A stretch of 64,000 nucleotides of DNA from Chromera velia (taxonomy: Eukaryota > Sar > Chromeraceae), in contig JAHBMJ010005646.1 in the NCBI GenBank assembly GCA_018398765.1, positions 82,846-146,845 of the forward strand, read 5' to 3'. The number at the start of each line of letters is the position of its first letter. Position 1 is the stretch's first letter. The notes under the pieces are model-generated. The model was not told the DNA's origin. It searched no databases and saw nothing but the letters and a program-made list of their open reading frames with translations. Both the position numbers and the translations under genes were made by a program. Shown one piece after another: positions 1 to 10,252 of the stretch.

Positions 1-1730
1 AGGAACCGATCTCCGAGAAAGGAAGCCTTTTTACAGTCTGTGGGGGGATTGGGAGGATTGTTGGGTGATGATGAAGACGTGTATAAGCAGCCCAAATTTA
101 GACGAAGGGGAGGACCTTCACCCTTCTCTATTGCATTGGGCAGTGTGTTCGTGATCCTTTGCCTTTTTGGCCTGACAACTCTGGGCACTCATGACCCTCG
201 AGAGAGAGCGCAAAGGCAACTCTCCCAGCACGGTGCTGGTCAGTCACTAGCTCACACAGACACTACTGATATGTTCGTTACTTTTCTTCTACCACTAGCT
301 TCTCTGTCCCTCTTTGCTCTCTTCTGTCGCAGAGGTTCCCGCTTCCTCTCACCAGGCATGACATCTTCACAGGAATTATATCTACCCTGCTTCAATGTCA
401 TTCTTTCTTGATCATTTGTTTGCTTCCCCCCTTTCCTTCTTGACCGGCATCCTTGTATTCCATTCCAATCGTCTCTCTATCGCCCTCTGAAAATGACAAC
501 TGTACTTCATTGTCCTCAAAGCATCTCTCTCTGCCTCTCATGCTTGTCCGTTTCACTCTTGCATAGTTTCTGTTTTGTTCCCGTTTTGCTTCTTGCGTCC
601 GTTCCTTCTTTTCCGTTCGATTTCCTCCAACTAACTTCCTGCACAGCGACATTCTACTTATTTGGGTCAGCACACATCTCTGTGTGTTTGTGTCTTCTGT
701 CTGTTTGTCTGCAGACTCAGCAGGAGCAGGCCACTCGCACGGACACGGTCACGAGGCCGAACACGAAGACGTGATGCTGGGACAGGAGGCCTTGGGGAAC
801 CTTCATGTAGGGGAGGCGGGGGAGGGACACGGACACGGGGAGGGGCATGGGGACTTGCTGGGTGACACCGTATCGCACTCGGTCTTTCATTCGGTCAGTC
901 AGGGTCAGCGTTATGTAACGGGATTCGAAACCGCTCATCTGTTTAACACCAAACTTAAAAAAGAACATCAACGACGATCGAGACCTTTATCAGATCGCAG
1001 ATGCAGGATATCAGAGAGCTGAAGAGAAAGAACGAATATGTGTTCTGCGTGTATGTATGTGCAGGGAAAGACGCACGCCGAGCGAAAGGCTCACCAGGCG
1101 TCGAGCCCTGGCGACGCCCTTCCCGAGGATGTGAAGAGACGCCGGATCAGAGCGGTCATGCAAGGGGCGCACTCAGTCTCCAGTGAAGTTACGGGAAAGT
1201 CAGTCACTCTGTGTGAGTGAGTGAGTGAGTGAGTGAGCGAGTGAGTGAGTGAGTGAGTGAGTGAGTGGGTGGGTGAGTGAGTGAGTGAGTGGGTGGGTGA
1301 GTGGGTGAGTGAGTGAGTGAGAGAGAGAGAGAGAGAGAGTGTGTGTGTGTACAAATGACAGCTGTACGTTGGGAGAAAAAGAAAACTGGAGGGTTCTTCG
1401 GCCCCTTTCGCTTTTTACTTCCAAGGGAGAAAAGGTGAAATGCAGTATGGTTTGACTCAGCTAAAATGAAAGGTGGGGGGGCCTTCCGAAAGCTGGTACG
1501 TTGGAGGAGAGAAACTGATTCGATGCAGAAATGGGTCTGTGAAGAAAGCGGAGAAGCCCATTTTTGAGGGAGCGTTTGATTTGTCGGCAAAGCAACTTTC
1601 GATCGTCTCTTTTTTCCTTCCTTGGAGGGAGCCGAGTGACAAGGGAACATGGTCGGGCGTCTCTCTTTTTGTTTAAATGGTGTGTTTCAATTACATGCCT
1701 GTGCGAAATTTGCATCTTCCTATGTTGATG

Positions 1731-1767
<37 letters not shown>

Positions 1768-4150
1768 TTTGGTTCTTCAGGCTGTCTGCGTTGGAGGAGG
1801 ACTTCTTCATGCACGCTCTGGTGGAGGACATCAAGGCCCAACACGACGGGGCTAAGGCGGATGACAACGAGCAGAAGAGAATGGAGAAGGTGCTGGAGGG
1901 CGCAGAGGAGGTGGTGGAGAAAATCGAAACTGCACAGTCAGTCAGTCAGTCTCAGTGGGGGGAAGGGGAAGGAAAGAAAATTGAAACTGCACAGTCAGAA
2001 GAGAATGGAGAAGGTGCTGGAGGGCGCAGAGGAGGTGGTGGAGAAAATCGAAACTGCACAGTCAGTCAGTCAGTCTCAGTGGGGGGAAGGGAAAGGAAGC
2101 CGGGGGACACAGAGCGAGAGCGGACACTCAGAAGGTCATAGCAGAAAAAATGAAATCTAACCTGCTTTCCTTGATGCGGAGAGAGGACCGTGAGGAACGC
2201 ACATGTGTTGTGCAAGCCGATCATTTTTCTGGGTTCAAATTTGATTCGGTTACTTGGCACACTCGTCTGACTGTCTGTACACGGAAATAATAAAAGGAAA
2301 AAATAACATGTGGTCTGTCTGTTTGACTGCCTGTCCTTCTATGTGCAGTTTGAACGGTGATGAGGAGAAGGTCTTCATTCAGCAAGTTGCCAGGGACCTC
2401 ATGTGGGACAAGGACCACCCAGGAGCCCACCACGAGGGGCATGCAGAGGAAGTGGTTGATGCCGAGCATGACCCCAGAATGAAGAGCATCATGAGCGGAG
2501 CTCATCAGGTCAGTAAGTCAGTCAGAAAAAAGTGAGAAAGATGAGAAGAACACGACTATGAGAAGTGAGCAAGATGAGAAGAACGCAACTGTGAGAAAGA
2601 GAACTTTCTTGACAAACAGAATCAGAATATGAACGGAAAAAATGAAGCAGACAGGCATTTGTTCGTTCTTCTTCCGTCCTGCAGTGTGGGCTTGAATGAA
2701 TTCCCACATACGGCTCTTCCACCAAGGTGAAAACGTAAGCCTGTTTCTTTCAGCCTGCGTCACATAGACACGTTTGGTTTTCGTCAACACGACAACTTTT
2801 GCTTTGGTGCCATCGAGGCGACCTGACAGGATCATTTTCTCATCCATGCACTTGTCTGCAATTCTTAATTCTCGTCTCTGAATTCTTTCAGGTTGCCCAT
2901 GAAGTCGGGTCGAAGCTCCTCGACCAAGAGAAGGCAATGTTCATGGATGCTATGGTGGCAGAGGCAGACGCGTACGACGACGGAGGAGAGAAGCAAGAGA
3001 AGGTGGAGGTCTCACGGTTGAAGGAGATTATTCAGGGAGCACACAAAGTGGCAGAGGAGGTCCACTCACAGTCAGTCTAGAAGGCTTGCTTGGGGGAAGA
3101 CGCAGGGGTCGAGCGATCGTTTCTGTGGATGTGCAGAAAGAAAGACAGTGACCTTTCTCAGGAGAGAGGGGGGGGGAGAAGTGATGAGAATCTAGGGCCT
3201 TCCTTCTCTCTGACCAACAGCTACAGAGGCAGGGGAAAACAACAGAAATGAATTCCCGTCATGCGGTCTTTGTTGTTAGTCTTCCTCACCGTTCTATATT
3301 TTCTCTCTGTCTGTTTGTCTGTTTGTCTATGTGCAGCCTCCAGGATTGGGAGGAGCAGGTGTTTGTGGACGCTGTTGCTGGAGACATCAAGACCCACGAG
3401 CACCAGAGGGAAACGTTGAAGAAGAGACTCGTCAATCAGGCGCTTGGAGGTGCAGCCTCAGGAGGGAGTGCAACTGACGGAGCACACCACGGAGGCCATC
3501 ACAGCTCAACACATCACACACACGCAGGGGGCCATCACGACACTCACCATACCTCCCACACACATCATGACACCGCACACACGACTTCTCACAACACCCA
3601 CGGTACAGGAGCACACCGCACATCCCACGGAGCTCACGCAACCTCTCACTCATCGGACCTTCACGCCACCTCAGCCTCCTCACACGGAGGAGGCCATCAC
3701 GCCACCCACCATACCACACATCACGAGACCACTCACGAAGCTCATGGGGGGGGGCACCATGGGGGGGCGCATCACGGTCATGAGACCCATGCAACGCATC
3801 ACGCCGGGGGGGGTCACGACACACACGGGGGTCACCATGGGCACACAGGGGNNNNNNNNNNNNNNNNNNNNNNNNNNNNNNNNNNNNNNNNNNNNNNNNN
3901 NNNNNNNNNNNNNNNNNNNNNNNNNNNNNNNNNNNNNNNNNNNNNNNNNNNNNNNNNNNNNNNNNNNNNNNNNNNNNNNNNNNNNNNNNNNNNNNNNNNN
4001 NNNNNNNNNNNNNNNNNNNNNNNNNNNNNNNNNNNNNNNNNNNNNNNNNNNNNNNNNNNNNNNNNNNNNNNNNNNNNNNNNNNNNNNNNNNNNNNNNNNN
4101 NNNNNNNNNNNNNNNGGGGGAGTGGAGGTGCCCTCTCTCAAAAGAGGTGA
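1..4150 (+). CDS. Modular single-pass membrane protein with His-rich C-terminal tail (5' partial, gap inside)
   Basis: I do not recognise a named family. Exons fit as <1..238, 715..893, 1065..1198, 1781..1936, 2349..2508, 2892..3070 and 3337 to stop TGA at 4148-4150; all GT-AG, and every phase closes (1, 0, 2, 2, 0, 2). The frame is open at the left window edge, so the start lies upstream. The first visible exon has an acidic then basic stretch followed by one hydrophobic segment (nt 121-190, from PSPFSIALG) likely to span a membrane. After it come about five modules of some 55 residues, each with an aromatic-acidic head (EEDFFMHALVEDI, EEKVFIQQVARDL, EKAMFMDAMVAEA, EEQVFVDAVAGDI) and a tail like MQGAHSV, MSGAHQV or IQGAHKV. 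Module borders follow exon borders. The last exon is extremely rich in His, Thr, Gly and Ala (HHGGHHSSTHHTHAGGHHD), which suggests metal binding (inference). The frame past the 264-N gap, and so the stop, depends on the gap length being right. Confidence 0.72.
1205..1345 (+). repeat. (GTGA)n/(GA)n/(GT)n microsatellite inside intron
   Basis: This is an uninterrupted GTGA/GTGG tetranucleotide array that passes into GA and GT dinucleotides. It starts six bases after the donor at 1199 of the membrane-protein gene. Each unit reads GTGAGT, so the array offers a ladder of consensus-like 5' splice sites next to the real one. Phase with the next exon favours the donor at 1199. Confidence 0.9.
1727..1766 (+). 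repeat. (CCTG)n tetranucleotide repeat forming an intron's pyrimidine tract
   Basis: About ten CCTG units sit just before the acceptor at 1779-1780 (TTCTTCAG). They appear to stand in for the polypyrimidine tract. Similar CTGT/CTGC runs precede the acceptors at 714, 2348 and 3336. Confidence 0.75.
1872..2085 (+). repeat. 124-bp tandem duplication of exon end plus donor
   Basis: The stretch from 1872 (cagaagagaatggagaagg) through the exon 3' end, the donor and about 30 bases of intron recurs from 1996 with almost no change, an offset of 124 bp. The second copy therefore carries a duplicate of the last 65 bases of the exon and a duplicate donor. Because 124 is not a multiple of three, using the second donor in a read-through exon would change frame; the first donor (1937) keeps phase with the exon at 2349. 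Confidence 0.85.
3852..4115. other. Assembly gap (264 N)
   Basis: A run of N interrupts the His-rich exon. The flanks are G-rich and repetitive (CACCAT/CATCAC-type repeats before, GGGGG after), the likely reason for the gap. The true length of the His-rich tail is unknown. Confidence 0.99.
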
Positions 4151-6425
4151 CTGACATTCAATAAGTGAGTGAGTGAATGAAGGAGAGTGACTGAGACCCT
4201 TTACGGATCTCGAAAAGGGACAGTCATTGTGTTCGTGCAGCTGTCTGAAGAAACCTAGGGAGGCACTTGAGGTCGTTTGTGTGCGTGCTGAAGGCCTCCC
4301 CCTTCTCTCCCCCATCCCCTTATCTAATCTATTTTCTGACTCTCTCTTCTCGTATTATCTAAAGTTTCTTCTATCTACCTCAATTTTAAATTAGACCAAG
4401 TTTTCTCGTTGGCAACATTTGAGTGGTGGTTGGGTGGGTGGATGGGTTTTATCTCTCTGACCTCATGTCTTAATGACAATTGAATAAATGTATTTGCTTG
4501 TGGAGACCGGCCGAAACGGTGCCTGGGATGGTCGGTGGGGAATGAGGGGTACCTTGTATTGTCCGTCCGTTGACCTTCTTTCTTTCTTGCATTTCATTTG
4601 ATTTAATCGATCGATGTGAATGTTCTTTCTTGATCAAGGCTGCATGTTTCGTCTGTTGTTCACTGATCTTCTGGTTGACTATCGTACCGTTTTTCGTGAC
4701 TTTTGGGTGGGAGCCTTCTCGACTGCAGTAGCTCTCCTTTGTTGTTTCCTCCAGGAGGTCTCTGACCATCTATCTGCACGTGCGTCCGTTCACTCTTTTT
4801 CACGATCGTCAATTGATTGATTGTCTCTCTTCCAGTACCGCTCTCAAATCAGGAGAGGGGCACAGGGGGGGAGAGGATCTGTCTGCCTAGCCCAACAAGT
4901 TTGAAGGAAGGAAGATAGGAAGAACGATTCCACTTCCTTCCGTGAGTGGGACGGGACGCGCACCATCCTTTTCCTTCTATCAAAGGGAAAGAAGAGGAGG
5001 AAAGAAAACTAACCAAAGAGGAGGAAAAAACGTGCATGCATGTGTATTTGTAGTCAGAGGAGGAGGGCTCGATCGACCCGCACCGTTTCCCACGCGGGTT
5101 TCATCACGGTTGAAGGAACACACGAGAACAGAAATTAAAGAAAGGTAGCGTGAGGGGGGAAGACAGAATGACTCTCGATTGGGTGGGTGTGAGCAGAACA
5201 TAAAGCTAGGGAGGGCCCTGAGTGGATCGAGGAGGGGTCGGGGAATCGAATTAAGGAAAATGCAGATTAGCAAAGCCTCTCTTGCATTTAATTTCTCCCT
5301 ATCGATCCCTTTCGTTCCTTCCCATCGCGACCCATGGACGTGTTTCCCCCCGCTACAGCATATGCACAGTTGATCCACAAGTCTGGCGCTGTCTGTCAGA
5401 CCCGGTGGGTATCAATCGTGTGCTGCTGCGTGGACGAGAAAGAATGATCGAATGCGTTGATTGTCGGATCATTGATCCTTTCTTCACAACTTTCGGTGGA
5501 GATTGGGTGGTGAAAACCATTGTGGGAAGGGCATGCAGGGAAAGAATGAGCAGAGACTGCATTCATCTCTCACAGCTGCATGTACGTACCTTCAATCATC
5601 TATCTAAACAGGGGTGGGAAGTAGGAATGCATTCGATGAAGAAGGTTCAATGTCGATCGTCTTCTCGAGTGCTTTATTCCATTCCACTCATTCCTGCACT
5701 TCCCTTTCTTCCTCGTCAGTAAATTACTTCCCGGTAATGTAGTTCTTTCCCTAGTCTCTTTTTCTTTTTGTTCTCTTAATAGTAATTCATGCATGTATGT
5801 CGTTTCATCTCTTGGTCGGAGCCTGACTGAGCCTGTCTCAACCTACCCATAGTAACTACAACACCATGGCAACCATGATTTCATGGTTTTAAGCTCGCAG
5901 TGTTAGCACACACTGTGACACACATCAAATATAAGGGTTAGAGCGATCAACCTCGCGATCTTTTCACATTAATTAAAGCTAACATTATAATTTTCTAGAA
6001 CTCAAATATTATTTAATCATAATTATTAGTGATTAGTGATTAGTGGTGCCCTAGAGCACTGTCGCCGTTTTGTCTTATAGAGGTCGCCCCCGCAAACGGC
6101 AGGGGGGTGTACCTCATCGCTGAGGCTCAGACCATACCCCGTGGCCCGCCTGGTTTCCCAGGCTACTAACAAACAACAATCTGTCTACGCTTTGCATGCT
6201 TTAGTCTATGGGCTGCTCAGAAGGGACTGCTCCAAAAATCGATCCAATGACACAAGACGAAAGGACGCTTTGGCTTTATACACGCCCTCTCTCCATTCTT
6301 CTCTCAGCGATTTCTCTTTCTCCCTCCCTCAGCTGTCTTCCTGCTTCCATTGCTTCCAGGATGGCCTTGCATTCTTCTTTTCTTCTTTCCGTTCCTCCCT
6401 TTCTTTTTGTGATCACTCCGTGTCT
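4151..6425. other. Non-coding stretch, no gene seen
   Basis: I see 3' flanking sequence of the membrane-protein gene with a possible polyadenylation motif (AATAAA near 4482), then mixed sequence with purine-rich blocks (4980-5030). No open frame longer than about 145 codons looks protein-like, and no splice-consistent set of exons was found. From about 5900 the sequence becomes AT-rich. Confidence 0.55.
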
Positions 6426-7106
6426 CTATGCCAGCACTGTTTCATCTAACGACTCTAGTAACGAGCTTCCAGGTGCGTACCTTCCTGGGCTTTTCTTGAA
6501 CACTCTTTTTCTGAACGCCGCCCTCCCCAAAAACTCATCCACCGCACTATACCCTTCGTTTATCAAGAATTTGAACAGAGCTTCAGTGTGCAGTCTTCCT
6601 CTTTGTCCTTCTCTTTTCTCTCTGCAAACTTCTCTTGCTCTTTTTTCTCTTCCCTCGTTCCAGTCTGCTCCTAATGTTCTATACATGTGCGTTCTTTCTC
6701 TATCATAAATCGGACACTCAGTCAGCATATGGATCTCATCCTCCAACACCTCTGTTTCCATCCATTCTTTGCAAAAAGGGCAGAGTCTCTCCTCCAATGG
6801 CACTCTCTGCCCTCCTCTTTCTGGCATTTTTCCCTTTGTTCCCGCTAACGTCCTGTCTCCTACTCTGCAGGCTGCTTTCCTTCTATGTTTTCCTCTTGGT
6901 GCTACCCTTCTATAAGAAAAGGGCACCCGTCCCAGTTTTTCTTTCTCTATTTTCATTCCTTCTCTTGGTCTTTCTTCTGGCGCCTTTTTAAACAAAATGA
7001 GCTGCAATCTGTTTCCGTTTGCTTTTGTTCGATGTATGTGTGCCTTATGGACTAACTTATAGATTTTTTTTCCTTTTTCTCTTTCTCTTCTATCTCTCTC
7101 TCTCAC
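6426..7106 (-). pseudogene. Decayed non-LTR retrotransposon RT, C-terminal fragment
   Basis: The 226-codon minus-strand frame is basic and carries the zinc-knuckle-like signature found after the reverse transcriptase in many LINE-type elements: CPFC, a 13-residue spacer with EDE, then HMLTECPIYDRER (pattern C-x2-C-x13-H-x4-C). Sequence on the 5' side (7107-7260 minus) still resembles charged coding sequence but has many stops. No RT catalytic block is visible, so this is a 5'-truncated dead copy. The family assignment rests on this one motif and could be wrong at clade level. Confidence 0.6.
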
Positions 7107-7260
7107 TCCCCTTTCAATTCTTCACCTGAAGATTTCTTTCTTCCTCTCTTTTATTTCTTTATCTGTCTTGCTTACAATCCATCTTTCCATCCTATCTACT
7201 CTTTCATTCACTGCATGTATCCCTATCTCTCTTGTAATTATACTGTCTCAATCTAGGTCT

Positions 7261-8325
7261 CAATTCAATTCAAAATTTTAATACTTGAACAGTAACTAGG
7301 GGGTATCATATCACAGTGAAAAAAAAAGCAAATAACTCTCTTTGTCAGGTTTTTTTTTTTGTCTAAAACAACTGTTGTTTAACTGTTGCACGGGTGACAC
7401 TGTTGCACAACTGTTGTAGGCAAAAAAAAAAAAAGAAAAAAAAAGTAGAGAACTCTGAGTCGTTTTTCTATAGACTGAATAGACTCTAGAGCTAGCTCTA
7501 GAGACATTTTTTTTTTCTGTGATATGCCTAAAAGGCTAAAACGGGGGGAGCATTGACTTAAAGTTTGTTTTTAGTGTTTAGCCTGTTCTTCTTCCACCTT
7601 TTCCTTCTATCCAGTTTACTGTTCTCGCTGCTAGCTACGACTTCAAGCTTGACTCTCCTCCTTCCAACTTCGGGATTTGCTAAGTATTTCTTATCCCTCT
7701 GTCATGACAAGCGCACAATAAAATACTTTAAATGCATGGGTTGCCATTAGTTGTCATTCATCCCTGTTTCCAGAAACTTTAGACTATTACATATTAAAAC
7801 CATACTTAAGTAAGTAAATTAAGTATTGGTCCTAGTATAGTAGTGACTTTAACACTGACTTCACTGACTTAATATTTTTTTTAAATACTTAATTAGCTCA
7901 GCAATCTTATACTAGTATATGTTTTGCTTTCGATTGTTCAAAACTATGAAACGCTGTATCTTGCATCTGAGCATGCACTGCAGTTTAATTTAGAGTTTAT
8001 AGAATTATTAAATTTAATTGTTATCGCCAGTTATCGATCTAAATTACATGACTCCAATAAATAGTCTCAACTTTACATGCAGTTATCAATAGGATAAGGC
8101 AAGGTCAGGGGAAGACATGGAGAGGTCATAGGTAGTTCAGGTCGATACCTGCCTCTAAAGTTGAAGTGTGTTGGATGGTTCTAGCAATAGTTATCAATCT
8201 TTTACTTAATTTGACAAGAAACCTATATAATATGCAGGAAACCATTCATGCGCACCGGTCTAGATGCAAAAGTCTAAAATCATCCACAGGATTTCCTAGA
8301 GGATTAATTTCGCGACAATCCTACT
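7261..8325. other. AT-rich spacer, no gene seen
   Basis: The stretch has homopolymer A/T runs and short inverted motifs (for example ACAACTGTTG pairs near 7368-7410). No coding frame or RNA gene is recognisable. Confidence 0.5.
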
Positions 8326-8333
8326 AGCGTGGG

Positions 8334-8591
8334 CTAGGCTCTGCACTCCATAAAAAAAGAAAAAAAAGAAAAAAAAAGTTTTCAATCTTTTATTTTTTTT
8401 TATTTATCAACTGAAAAGTGTATAGTTTTTAATGCAACACTCCATGCAATACTTGATCTTGCAATACTTGAACATTGTCAACAGTTGTTTGCTTATTGAA
8501 TGTCATGATAAATAAAAAAAAAAATCTATTAAAAAAAAGTTTTTCTCATCTTTTATTTTTTTTTAATCTAGTGCAGAGTGCCAGAGCCTAG
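8334..8591. mobile_element. Short TIR element, CTAGGC family copy 1 (258 bp)
   Basis: The ends are inverted repeats: CTAGGCTCTGCACT at 8334 and, on the other strand, CTAGGCTCTGGCACT reading in from 8591. A-rich and T-rich arms follow inside. The element is flanked by the perfect 8-bp direct repeat AGCGTGGG (8326-8333 and 8592-8599), a target-site duplication. It has no coding capacity, so it is a MITE-type non-autonomous element. Copies 2 and 3 lie at 24309 and 34048. An 8-bp duplication is typical of the hAT superfamily, but the termini are not the usual CAGGG. Confidence 0.85.
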
Positions 8592-8599
8592 AGCGTGGG

Positions 8600-9830
8600 T
8601 GTGCTTGCATGGTCGGGCTGAGGGTTGGACACGCTGGTTTCATGGAGAGTGATGCTCAGATCGTTCATTTCATCTTTTTGCTCCCGCAAGCTTGTCCATT
8701 CCCCCCTCTCTCCTCAATTTGTTCTCAACAGGACCGCACACACGCCGAATTTCAATTTCCTACCCAAACTTGCAGTTATATAACTTCCTTCCTCTTGAGA
8801 CTAAAGGCTGCATGCCTACCTGTGGTCTAGCTCTTGACAGAATTAAAAGAGAATTCAGAAAACGAACACATCAACAGCTTTCATCCAGAGGATGACGTGA
8901 AGAAAGTACACAGAATACGGCGGGGAATGTTAAGAGCAATCAGATAGCTAGACAGACAGATAGATCGAACACCCCAATTAATCGATTATCACATTTATTG
9001 TATTGTCGTGGGAACCCTATAAAAATGTTAGTAAATATTAGTAAATATGGGCAAATATAGTAATATTTTGAATCTAGTAACTAAATATGGGCAAACCATG
9101 ATTAATTTTTTTTTTGTGATCTATAAAGCGTATGGAGCCAAAAAGTCGCTCAAACGACGTGTAGTTATATAGAAAACATGTATTTTAAAACAAAATCACT
9201 CTACAACTAGCTCTACAAATACAGACTACAATAACTTAAAAAAAAAAAATGGGACAAAAGATTTTTTAATGAGTGACCCAAAATATTTCAGTCACTATTT
9301 TTTACTTAAGAATTTTTCTGGTGATAAAATATGGTAAAATTATGATGAAAGTAAAAATATTTTTTTTGTTAGTTTTAAAAGTTTTATCATGAAATGAAAT
9401 CCTTTCTGAACATTTAAAAAGAAAAATAAGTTGTTTAGTGTAAAAATAAAAGTTCTACTAGTTATATAACCAGAAATATCGTGCTATATAGATCTGACCA
9501 AAAAAAATTTTTTGATTCTCCTACAGCTAATCCATGTCACCATCAACGTTGTTCATCTATTGAAGTCCTACCCACAATATGTTTCAGCTTCAAACCTGTT
9601 CTAAATCATTAAAAAATGACAATCTGGCAAGTTCAAGATTCTGTAGCTACCAGGGCTGCTACTTTAATAATTCATAACTGACCAAATATTTCACTTTCAG
9701 AAGAATGGCTTAGTGGAGCATCATAATTGAAACTCAAAAAACATTGCAAGAACGTTCTAAAGTGTGTAAAACTTTTAAGTCTTTAAATATTCTGACTTTA
9801 AAAAAATATGAGTAAATATGGGTAAAATTA
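8600..9830. other. AT-rich spacer, no gene seen
   Basis: The stretch includes GTAAATATTAGTAAATATGGG-like repeated words (9020-9090 and 9808-9825), long A/T runs and no protein-like frame. The words CCCTATAAAA occur at 9014 and again at the outer end of the inverted repeat at 9833. Confidence 0.5.
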
Positions 9831-9831
9831 G

Positions 9832-10044
9832 TCCCTATAAAAGTGTACCCAAAAAGTGTATCAAAAATTGATATTGATGTGAATTTTTGGTACACTTTCA
9901 AAAATTGATATCAATTTTGACGCATTGGTTTGAAAGAACTATAAAGAGTTAGGAGCTCAAACTGATAACGCTTAATAATCAACTATAGATCTCTTAATAT
10001 GCTTAGTATGAGCTTCTAACTCTTTATAGTTGTTGAGAAAAAAA
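9832..10044 (+). repeat. Left arm of a ~205-bp inverted repeat, itself hairpin-forming
   Basis: Read on the opposite strand, this arm matches 11889-12092 at roughly nine bases in ten. Inside it are the perfect palindrome AAAATTGATATCAATTTT (9906-9925 region) and a second hairpin with arms AACTATAAAGAGTTAGGAGC and its near reverse complement (about 9940-10040), separated by about 48 bases. A weaker third copy of the same pattern follows at 10085-10225. Confidence 0.85.
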
Positions 10045-10224
10045 GTAATAAAAAATTGATATCAATTTTTTGGTTAATTTTTTTCTTATATAAAATAAAA
10101 ATTGGTATCAATTTTTCTGTCACTCTTTTTTTTAAGAACTATAAAAAGTTAAAAACTCAAACTATCAATGCTTAAAATTCAAGTAAAGATGTGTAAACAC
10201 TGTTAGTTTGAACCTCTAACTCTT

Positions 10225-10252
10225 TGATTGATTGATTGATTGATTGATTGAT
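10225..10252 (-). repeat. (GATT)n tail, likely 3' tail of the adjacent retroelement
   Basis: Seven GATT units lie just 3' (minus strand) of the reverse-transcriptase relic. Short tandem repeats at the 3' end are common in some non-LTR retrotransposon families, so this is probably that copy's tail. A chance microsatellite is the alternative. Confidence 0.5.

Noticed and set aside
1200-1345. Possible CRISPR-like or satellite array
   Set aside because: Pure tetranucleotide and dinucleotide repeats with no spacers; the genome is eukaryotic.
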